Assembly: GCA_020438595.1 (NCBI GenBank)
Contig: JAGQUI010000196.1
Location: 1 to 5,826 of the forward strand
Direction of reading: 5' to 3'
DNA length: 5,826 bases
Source: Propionibacteriaceae bacterium
GTDB taxonomy: Bacteria > Actinomycetota > Actinomycetes > Propionibacteriales > Propionibacteriaceae
Part shown: piece after piece, positions 1-5,018 of the stretch
How positions within the stretch are numbered: position 1 is the stretch's first letter
How the letters are laid out: every line of letters starts with the position of its first letter
The notes under the pieces: model-generated
What the model was told of the DNA's origin: nothing
The model's input: the letters and a program-made list of their open reading frames with translations, nothing else
Database searches by the model: none
Position numbers and translations under genes: made by a program

Positions 1-103
1 CGATCGTCCACAGCATCAACGGTTTGCCGAGCAAGGGGCGGGTGTTCTTCCCCGGGACCCCCTTGGAGCCGGCGCGGGTGCAGACGGTTGCAATCACTGC
101 CAT
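1..103 (-). CDS. neuA: CMP-nonulosonate (acylneuraminate/legionaminate) cytidylyltransferase, N-terminal fragment
   Basis: This is the first 34 codons of a gene that continues past the left edge of the window. The protein begins MAVIATVCTRAGSKG and continues with VPGKN and RPLLGKPL. The RxGSKGxPGKN loop at residues 10-20, followed by a GKPL(x)xWTI segment at 26-34, is the nucleotide-binding signature of the NeuA/LegF/PseF cytidylyltransferases, which transfer CMP from CTP to a nine-carbon 2-keto acid sugar in the cytoplasm. The family is about 230 residues long, so most of the enzyme is outside the window. The ATG at 103-101 is chosen because it puts the glycine-rich loop at the usual distance from the N-terminus and is preceded by AAGGAG at 120-115, 11 bases away. 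The gene overlaps the end of the upstream oxidoreductase by 10 bases, so the two are probably cotranscribed. The VPGKN form resembles the legionaminate-type enzymes, but so short a fragment cannot fix the substrate (Leg, Neu5Ac or another). Confidence 0.85.
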   Translation of the reverse strand, partial: MAVIATVCTRAGSKGVPGKNTRPLLGKPLMLWTI

Positions 104-1062
104 GGCTCTGCCAACTCCTTGCACCGCAGCGCGAGAGCGGTGCTCCCGAGGGCCTGCGAGATCTCTTGGCTGGTGGGGGACCCCACGGCGGCGCACTCGA
201 GGAACTCCCTCATGGCGCTGACATACGTTGCCCCGACGTCGAAGGCATCCGTGGGAAGTGCCTGCGTGGGCACGCCGTTCACCAAGACCCTCGACGCAGC
301 GAAATCCCAGACTGCCGTGCCGTCGGTGCCCACGAACTCGTAGCGGCGGATCCGGCGACGTGCGACGTAGTCCAGCCCGACGGACACGAGCGTCCCCGCC
401 TCACCGCGCAGGAGGGCGACGGCAACGTCTTCGGTGTCGATCTCGAGCCCGGACAGTTGATCCGCGGCGGCGGCCACGGCTCGCACCTCCCCCAAGATCC
501 ACCGACAGGCATCGAACTCGTGAATGAGATCCAGCAGCACCCCGCCGCCCGCCTCGGCGTTGGCCGAGTAGGACTGGCGGTAGTCGGTTTCCCGCCAATC
601 CGGGAGCCACTGCCCGCACTCGAAGTGGGCGCGCACGACCCGCCCGAGTGCGCCACTTCTCACCAGATCGCGCACGAACCCCAACGACGGCAGGAACCGC
701 AGATTGCAACCCGCCATCGTCGGGGCGCTGATCGTGCGGCGCTCGAGGGCCTCGGCGACGTCGGCCATGTCGCCGACTCGGGTGACGACCGGCTTCTCGA
801 CGTATACCGGCAGTCCGGCATCCAGGGTCGGGATCAGGCTTCTCGCGTGCACCGCCGATGGCGTGGCAACGACCGCGACATCGGGTTCGCAGGTCAGGCC
901 CTGCTGCAGGTCCGGGACCACGGTCGCGCCGAGCGAGTCGGTGTACTCGTCACGACGCGCGCCTGACCGCACCACCACGAAATCGCAGGTGGCGTCCAAG
1001 GCGCGAAGGTTGCGGGCATGACGCCGGCCGATCGAACCGGTCCCCAGGAGCAGGACTCGCAA
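94..1062 (-). CDS. Gfo/Idh/MocA-family NAD(P)-dependent oxidoreductase, substrate unknown
   Basis: A 322-residue protein of normal family length. It opens with a Rossmann fold carrying GTGSIGRRHARNL at residues 7-19, with the pyridine-nucleotide glycine motif almost at the N-terminus. The family EKP motif is at 89-91 (VYVEKPVV), where the lysine is normally catalytic. The C-terminal domain contains CNLRF at 119-123 and GGGVLLDLIHEFD at 172-184, which includes the conserved Asp178 and His181. Members act on sugars, inositols or nucleotide sugars by oxidising or reducing a hydroxyl or keto group. The start is taken as TTG at 1062-1060 because AGGAGG (1073-1068) lies 5 bases upstream and the Rossmann strand begins directly after it. 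A TTG at 1110 would add 16 residues unlike the family. Its end overlaps the cytidylyltransferase start by 10 bases, which ties it to nonulosonate metabolism. It may make a precursor or modify the nonulosonate or its CMP form. No step of the standard legionaminate route requires it, so its reaction is unknown. Confidence 0.9.
   Translation of the reverse strand: MRVLLLGTGSIGRRHARNLRALDATCDFVVVRSGARRDEYTDSLGATVVPDLQQGLTCEPDVAVVATPSAVHARSLIPTLDAGLPVYVEKPVVTRVGDMADVAEALERRTISAPTMAGCNLRFLPSLGFVRDLVRSGALGRVVRAHFECGQWLPDWRETDYRQSYSANAEAGGGVLLDLIHEFDACRWILGEVRAVAAAADQLSGLEIDTEDVAVALLRGEAGTLVSVGLDYVARRRIRRYEFVGTDGTAVWDFAASRVLVNGVPTQALPTDAFDVGATYVSAMREFLECAAVGSPTSQEISQALGSTALALRCKELAEPWQ
115..120 (-). 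promoter_or_regulatory. Ribosome binding site of the cytidylyltransferase gene
   Basis: AAGGAG is read on the minus strand inside the last codons of the oxidoreductase gene. It lies 11 bases before the ATG at 103-101, which is rather long but usable. It supports that ATG over the next in-frame GTG at 97-95. Confidence 0.55.
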
Positions 1063-1151
1063 ACCCGCCTCCTGTCGGTGAGCGCCGCAGCCTGTTCGGT
1101 CTGCGCCCAATCGTGGCCGAGGGTGGCCGGACGCTACGGTACCGTTTCGCC
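1063..1151. promoter_or_regulatory. Divergent intergenic region, probable back-to-back promoters with a 10-base palindrome
   Basis: This is the only gap between genes in the window and must hold the promoters of both divergent groups unless they lie inside the neighbouring genes. It contains the perfect palindrome ACGGTACCGT at 1136-1145. Actinobacterial-type -10 candidates of the form TANNNT overlap it on both strands: TACGGT at 1135-1140 on plus, and TACCGT (1141-1136) or TAGCGT (1136-1131) on minus. No convincing -35 box was found on either strand. The plus candidate would start transcription only a few bases before the GTG at 1152, giving a leaderless or near-leaderless mRNA, which fits the absence of a ribosome binding site there. 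The minus candidates would leave a leader of roughly 60 bases. Promoter and operator roles are inferred from position and short motifs only. Confidence 0.35.
1068..1073 (-). promoter_or_regulatory. Strong ribosome binding site fixing the TTG start of the oxidoreductase
   Basis: A perfect AGGAGG on the minus strand lies 5 bases before the TTG at 1062-1060. It decides this start over the in-frame TTG at 1110, which has no comparable signal. Confidence 0.7.
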
Positions 1152-1787
1152 GTGTCGCTCTTCACGTCAGGCTCGTCGGGGCTGACTTGGGTGATCTTGG
1201 GTGCCGGTGGGCACGCCGCCGCTGTGGCGGACGTCCTCGAGCAGCGCGGTGACATGGTGCTCGCGGTGGCCGGCACCACCGACCGCGACTGGCCCTGTCC
1301 CGTCCTGGATAGCGACTCCGAAGCCGTCGAGTTGGCCGAGCGCACCGGGAGCCTCCTTGTCCTGGCGGTGGGCGACAACGCCGTGCGCCAACGCCTCATG
1401 GCGGCGGCCCCGTCGTTGATCGGCACCGTGACCAGTCCGGTGGCTCATGTGTCACGCGCTGCCGTGCTGGGGCACGGCACGGTGGTCATGTCCGGTGCCC
1501 ATGTCGGTCCCGGTGCCGTGGTCGGCGAGGCGAGCCTGATCAACACCGGAGCGATCGTCGAGCACGACACCGTGCTCGGGTCGTCAGCACACATCGGCCC
1601 CGGGGCGGTGCTCGGCGGGGGCTGCTCAGCGGGTGTGCGCACCCTCGTGGGGGCAGGGGCGGTGGTTCTTCCCGGGGTGTCGATCGGGGATGATGTCGTC
1701 ATCGGCGCCGGCGCTGTGGTGACCAAGCCGGTCCTTGGTGGCCGTGTTGTCGTCGGCAACCCGGCTCGAGTCCTGGAGGAATTCTGA
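1152..1787 (+). CDS. neuD: NeuD/PglD-type sugar acetyltransferase; candidate LegH
   Basis: A 211-residue protein of usual NeuD/PglD length. Residues 13-95 form the N-terminal Rossmann-like nucleotide-sugar-binding part, with VILGAGGHA at 14-22. Residues 98-205 form a left-handed beta-helix of hexapeptide repeats (e.g. VGPGAVVG, IGPGAVLG, IGAGAVVT), ending with the characteristic GNPAR at 202-206. His138 in IVEHD matches the position of the catalytic histidine of PglD-type acetyltransferases. The donor would be acetyl-CoA. In this operon the most economical role is N-acetylation of the 4-amino group of the LegC product, the LegH step. NeuD-like O-acetylation of the nonulosonate is the alternative. 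The GTG at 1152 is chosen because it comes just before the Rossmann strand. No ribosome binding site precedes it, so translation may be leaderless; GTG at 1191 is the other option. The stop shares one base with the next gene's start (TGATG). Confidence 0.85.
   Translation: MSLFTSGSSGLTWVILGAGGHAAAVADVLEQRGDMVLAVAGTTDRDWPCPVLDSDSEAVELAERTGSLLVLAVGDNAVRQRLMAAAPSLIGTVTSPVAHVSRAAVLGHGTVVMSGAHVGPGAVVGEASLINTGAIVEHDTVLGSSAHIGPGAVLGGGCSAGVRTLVGAGAVVLPGVSIGDDVVIGAGAVVTKPVLGGRVVVGNPARVLEEF
1775..1780 (+). promoter_or_regulatory. Ribosome binding site of the nonulosonate synthase gene
   Basis: GGAGGA lies inside the last codons of the acetyltransferase gene, 6 bases before the ATG at 1787. It confirms that start and suggests coupling of the two genes. 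Confidence 0.7.
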
Positions 1788-2818
1788 TGAGGGAGTTGGG
1801 CGAACTCTTCGCCACCCCCGACGCGGCGACCGTTTCGGTGATCGCCGAAGCCGGCGTCAACCACAACGGGGATGTCGACCTCGCGCACCAACTGATCGAT
1901 GTTGCCGTGCGGTCGGGTGCAGCGGCCGTGAAGTTCCAGACCTTCGACCCGGTTGCCCTCACTGCCCCCAGCGCCGCCCTGACCCCCTACCAGCAACAGC
2001 GCAGTGCTCAGGCCTCCCAGGCGGCCATGCTGCGCGACCTGATGCTTCCGCGCTCGGCCTGGCGCGAGTTGAAGTCGCACGCGGACGACGCCGGGCTGCG
2101 TTTCCTCAGCACGCCCTTCGACCTGGCGAGCGCAGAGTTCCTCGTCGACCTCGGCGTCGATGCCTTGAAGCTGAGCTCGGGTGAACTGACCAATCTGCCC
2201 TTCCTGAGAGCGGTCAGCGGCCTTGGTCTACCCCTCATGCTGTCGACCGGCATGGGCGACCTCGCCGAGGTCACGGGCGCCGTTGAGGCGTGTGCATCGG
2301 CACCTCGGCTGGCCCTCTTCCACTGTGTCTCGGCATACCCCGCTCCCCCGGACCAGTGCAACTTGCGGGCAATTCCTGCGATGGCCGAAACGCTCGGACT
2401 GCCCGTCGGGTGGTCCGACCACACCCTGGGCACCTCGTCGGCGCTGGTGGCCGTCGCGCTGGGAGCACGCCTGCTGGAGAAGCACTTCACGATCAGTCGG
2501 GCGCTTCCGGGACCGGACCATCCCGCCAGCCTGGAGCCGGACGAGATGACGGAGTATGTCGAGCTCGCCCAGCTGGCGTCCGACCTGCTCGGCGATGGCA
2601 TCAAGCGCCGGATGCCGGCCGAGGAGGAGAACGCACCACTGGTCAGGCGGTCCTGGCACGCTGCCCGGGACCTGGTGGCAGGCACCCTCCTGGGTCCCGA
2701 CGACGTGGTCACGCTGCGACCCGAGCATGGCCTGTCACCCACTGTGGACCTCATGGGCCGGGCGCTCTCCCGGGCCATCGGTGCCGGCAAGCCGATCACC
2801 CAGGATCATCTCGCGTGA
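1787..2818 (+). CDS. neuB: N-acylneuraminate-9-phosphate-independent nonulosonate synthase (NeuB/LegI family)
   Basis: A 343-residue protein, full length for the NeuB family, which condenses phosphoenolpyruvate with a 2-acylamino-mannose-type sugar to form a nine-carbon 2-keto acid. The TIM-barrel domain covers about residues 15-280, with IAEAGVNHNG at 19-28, VKFQTF at 48-53, STPFD at 108-112, KLSSGE at 128-133, STGM at 153-156 and HCVSAYPAP at 179-187. His212 in WSDHTLG and His233 in EKHFTI match the two metal-binding histidines of the family. A C-terminal SAF (antifreeze-like) domain covers about 287-343, with LRPEHG near 310-315 where substrate-contacting arginine loops lie in homologues. 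With LegB and PtmE neighbours the acceptor is probably 2,4-diacetamido-2,4,6-trideoxymannose (LegI activity). N-acetylmannosamine (Neu5Ac synthase) cannot be excluded from sequence. The start ATG has GGAGGA 6 bases upstream. The stop lies within the 4-base GTGA overlap with the next gene. Confidence 0.95.
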   Translation: MRELGELFATPDAATVSVIAEAGVNHNGDVDLAHQLIDVAVRSGAAAVKFQTFDPVALTAPSAALTPYQQQRSAQASQAAMLRDLMLPRSAWRELKSHADDAGLRFLSTPFDLASAEFLVDLGVDALKLSSGELTNLPFLRAVSGLGLPLMLSTGMGDLAEVTGAVEACASAPRLALFHCVSAYPAPPDQCNLRAIPAMAETLGLPVGWSDHTLGTSSALVAVALGARLLEKHFTISRALPGPDHPASLEPDEMTEYVELAQLASDLLGDGIKRRMPAEEENAPLVRRSWHAARDLVAGTLLGPDDVVTLRPEHGLSPTVDLMGRALSRAIGAGKPITQDHLA

Positions 2819-3975
2819 GCGCCGCCCGTCATCATGTGGTGTTCGTCGGCACGCGTGCCGATCTGGGGCCGCTGGGACCGGTCATTACGGCACTGGCGGC
2901 TCTGCCCGATGCTTCCCTGACACTGATCACGGGTGTGGCCTTCGACGTCGACGCCCTCCGCCAGGCCCTCCCGGATGACGTGCGGGATGTCGACGTCCTG
3001 GCTGTCACTACACCCGTCAGCGGTCCGTTGACCCCCGAGGAGCAGGTGCTCCACGGCTGCCGGCTGGCGAGCGGCCTGGCCACGAGCCTGGCCGGCCGAT
3101 CCGTCGACGCGGGGGTGGTGCTGGGGGATCGCTGGGAACTGCTGCACGTCGTCCCGGCGCTCTTCGTCCTCGGCATCCCCATCGTGCACCTGCACGGGGG
3201 CGAGGTCACCGAGGGCGCCATGGATGACCGCATCCGGCACGCGGTGACCAAGCTCGCCGATGTGCACTGCGTCGCCAGCCCTGATGCCGCGGCCCGGGTG
3301 CGTCAACTGGGTGAACCCGATGACCGGATTGTCGTGACCGGCGCGCCGGGGCTCGACCGCTATGTGGAAGTGGCTGCACTCCCGGTGGAGCGCCTGACGG
3401 AAATCGTCGGGACCGAGGTACTTCGGCCGCTGGTGCTGTTCACCTATCACCCGGTGACCGTCGGTGAAGCCGATACCCACCAGGTGGCCGAGCACTCGCG
3501 TCAGGCCCTCGAGGCGGCCCTGTCCTTCGGGGGCACCGTCATCGCGACCCACCCGGGGATGGACCGCGGACGCGAGGAACTCCTGGCCGTCCTGGACGGG
3601 TTCGGGGGGCATCCCCGCCTCGTCGTCACCGAGGCACTCGGGCACCACTACCCCGCTGTGTTGGCCTCTGCGGATGTCGTCGTGGGCAACTCCTCGTCCG
3701 GGATCATCGAGGCAGGTGCCGTGGGCATCCCGGCGGTGGACATCGGGATCCGCCAGTTGGGCCGCGAGCGAGGTCCGAACGTCGTTCACGCCGACGACGG
3801 GGAGGGCAATGTCCACACCGCGATCGCGGAGGCACTCGCCGCTGCCGGCAGGCAGGACTGGCCGGCAGCCAATCCCTACGGCGACGGTCGCGCCGCACCA
3901 CGGATCCTGGACGTCGTCCTGGGCAGTGACCAGCGACCTCGTCAGAAAGAGTTCGTCGATCGGAGGCTCGCATGA
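2815..3975 (+). CDS. neuC: Hydrolysing NDP-N-acetylglucosamine-type 2-epimerase (NeuC/LegG family)
   Basis: A 386-residue protein of normal length for NeuC/LegG enzymes, which have the two-Rossmann GT-B fold of UDP-GlcNAc 2-epimerases. They remove the nucleotide while inverting C2, giving a free manno-configured sugar. Visible signatures are GTRADLGPL at residues 12-20, GDRWE at 104-108, HLHGGEVTEGA at 125-135, DDRIRHAVTK at 137-146, ATHPG at 244-248 and GNSSSGIIEA at 291-300, with NPYGDGRA near the C-terminus. The start is the GTG at 2815, which overlaps the synthase stop by 4 bases and has AGGA 9 bases upstream. The frame stays open far to the left, but that stretch is the synthase gene in another frame and has no family similarity. 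The product would feed the synthase encoded just upstream. Given its neighbours the substrate is probably GDP-2,4-diacetamido-2,4,6-trideoxyglucose (LegG). UDP-GlcNAc, as in classical NeuC, is the alternative. Confidence 0.93.
   Translation: MSAARHHVVFVGTRADLGPLGPVITALAALPDASLTLITGVAFDVDALRQALPDDVRDVDVLAVTTPVSGPLTPEEQVLHGCRLASGLATSLAGRSVDAGVVLGDRWELLHVVPALFVLGIPIVHLHGGEVTEGAMDDRIRHAVTKLADVHCVASPDAAARVRQLGEPDDRIVVTGAPGLDRYVEVAALPVERLTEIVGTEVLRPLVLFTYHPVTVGEADTHQVAEHSRQALEAALSFGGTVIATHPGMDRGREELLAVLDGFGGHPRLVVTEALGHHYPAVLASADVVVGNSSSGIIEAGAVGIPAVDIGIRQLGRERGPNVVHADDGEGNVHTAIAEALAAAGRQDWPAANPYGDGRAAPRILDVVLGSDQRPRQKEFVDRRLA
3962..3966 (+). promoter_or_regulatory. Ribosome binding site of the CBS-nucleotidyltransferase gene
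   Basis: GGAGG lies in the last codons of the epimerase gene, 5 bases before the ATG at 3972, and supports that start. Confidence 0.65.
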
Positions 3976-5018
3976 TTTCCGACCTGCGTCGGTTGGTCCT
4001 GCCGCAGAGCTGCACCCTGATCGAGGCTGTGTCCGTCATCGACGCCGGGGCCGAGTCCATCTGTTGCCTCATCGACGAGGACTTCCGACTGGTCGCCACG
4101 CTCACCGACGGGGACGTTCGACGGGCGTTGCTGGCCAAGGCCGACGTCACCGAGCCAGCCACCACCTACGCGTGCCACACCCCCCGCACGGTGAAGCGGG
4201 GCACCCCACGCGCGCTGGTCCTCGATCTCATGCAGGCCGCCCGCCTGCATGCAGTCCCTGAAGTGGACCATCGCGGCGTGATCGTCGGGCTGCACACGGT
4301 GACCGAAATGCTCAGCGCAACACCCCTGCCCAACCACGCCGTCATCATGGCGGGAGGCCGGGGATCCCGGCTCGGCATGCTCACGGCCAACACGCCCAAG
4401 CCACTCATGACCGTGGCCGGACGCTCAATCCTCGAGTGGATCATCCTCGGCCTGGTCGGCGGCGGCATTCGCACCATCCACATCAGCGTCAACTACCTCG
4501 CCGACCAGATCGTCGACGCGATCGGGGACGGCTCGGCCTACGGCTGCACCATCAGGTACATGAGGGAGGAGCCGGACCAGCCACTGGGGACCGGGGGCAG
4601 TCTGACCCTGCTCGATCCCCGGCCGACCGAGCCGATCATCGTAATGAACGGCGACCTCATGGTCGAGTTCGACGCGACCCGGCTGGTTGAACACCACCGC
4701 GGTTCCGCGGCTGCGATGACCGTTGGGATCCGGTCCTACTCACACACCGTTCCCTACGGGGTGGTGGAGATGGACGCGGCCGGCAGAGTCACCTCCGTTT
4801 CGGAGAAACCCGAACTGGAGGTTGACATCAACACCGCGGTCTACTGCATCGACCCTCCCCTCATCGACCTGCTGCCCTCCGGTCAGCCAAGTAACATGCC
4901 TGATCTCATCCAGGGTTGTCTCGATCGGGGCCTGGGCGTCTCGGCCTGGCCCCTCACCTCGGATTGGATCGATGTGGGAACGCCTGCAGACCTGCACCGC
5001 GCGAAAGGAACACCGTGA
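3972..5018 (+). CDS. ptmE: CBS domain-nucleotidyltransferase fusion, probable glucosamine-1-phosphate guanylyltransferase (PtmE type)
   Basis: A 348-residue two-part protein. Residues 1 to about 116 form a pair of CBS motifs, with the telltale TLTDGDVRRALL at 43-54 ending the first and VPEVDHRGVIVGLHT around 95-109 in the second. Residues 121 to about 345 form a sugar-1-phosphate nucleotidyltransferase with GGRGSRLG at 128-135, TPKPL at 141-145, PLGTGG at 204-209, NGDLM at 226-230, SEKP in the middle of the C-terminal half and WIDVGTPADL close to the end. The arrangement matches Campylobacter PtmE, which makes GDP-glucosamine for legionaminic acid. The CBS pair may bind a nucleotide and control flux into the pathway. 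The ATG overlaps the epimerase stop (ATGA), with GGAGG at 3962-3966 placed 5 bases upstream. Guanylyl specificity is inferred from context; related proteins act on mannose-1-phosphate or other sugar phosphates, so the base and sugar are not proven. Confidence 0.88.
   Translation: MISDLRRLVLPQSCTLIEAVSVIDAGAESICCLIDEDFRLVATLTDGDVRRALLAKADVTEPATTYACHTPRTVKRGTPRALVLDLMQAARLHAVPEVDHRGVIVGLHTVTEMLSATPLPNHAVIMAGGRGSRLGMLTANTPKPLMTVAGRSILEWIILGLVGGGIRTIHISVNYLADQIVDAIGDGSAYGCTIRYMREEPDQPLGTGGSLTLLDPRPTEPIIVMNGDLMVEFDATRLVEHHRGSAAAMTVGIRSYSHTVPYGVVEMDAAGRVTSVSEKPELEVDINTAVYCIDPPLIDLLPSGQPSNMPDLIQGCLDRGLGVSAWPLTSDWIDVGTPADLHRAKGTP
5004..5009 (+). promoter_or_regulatory. Ribosome binding site of the dehydratase gene
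   Basis: AAAGGA lies in the last codons of the nucleotidyltransferase gene, 5 bases before the GTG at 5015. It supports a GTG start within the GTGA overlap. Confidence 0.6.

Noticed and set aside
88..966. Long plus-strand open frame of 292 codons
   Set aside because: It is antisense to the oxidoreductase gene, whose protein shows clear family motifs. The plus-strand translation is rich in Arg, His, Gly and Pro with no recognisable motif, as expected from the opposite strand of a G+C-rich gene.
1062..1110. Alternative upstream TTG start for the oxidoreductase
   Set aside because: It would add 16 residues before the Rossmann strand with no ribosome binding site, whereas the TTG at 1062 has AGGAGG 5 bases upstream.
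858..1151. Upstream extension of the acetyltransferase reading frame
   Set aside because: The frame is open to 858, but this part lies antisense to the oxidoreductase and resembles no NeuD/PglD protein. The Rossmann strand begins just after the GTG at 1152.
2290..2814. Upstream extension of the epimerase reading frame
   Set aside because: The stretch is the synthase gene read in another frame. Family similarity begins at the GTG of 2815, which forms a 4-base overlap with the synthase stop.
2008..3816. Minus-strand open frames at 2008-2799 and 2806-3816
   Set aside because: Both are antisense to the synthase and epimerase, whose conserved catalytic motifs establish the real coding strand. 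The antisense translations show no domain signature.
4229..4251. Perfect inverted repeat with 9-base arms (CATGCAGGC) and a 5-base loop
   Set aside because: It lies in mid-gene, in the second CBS motif of the nucleotidyltransferase, with no U-tract. A repeat of this size is expected about once by chance in a G+C-rich window of this length, so it is not called as a terminator or regulatory hairpin.
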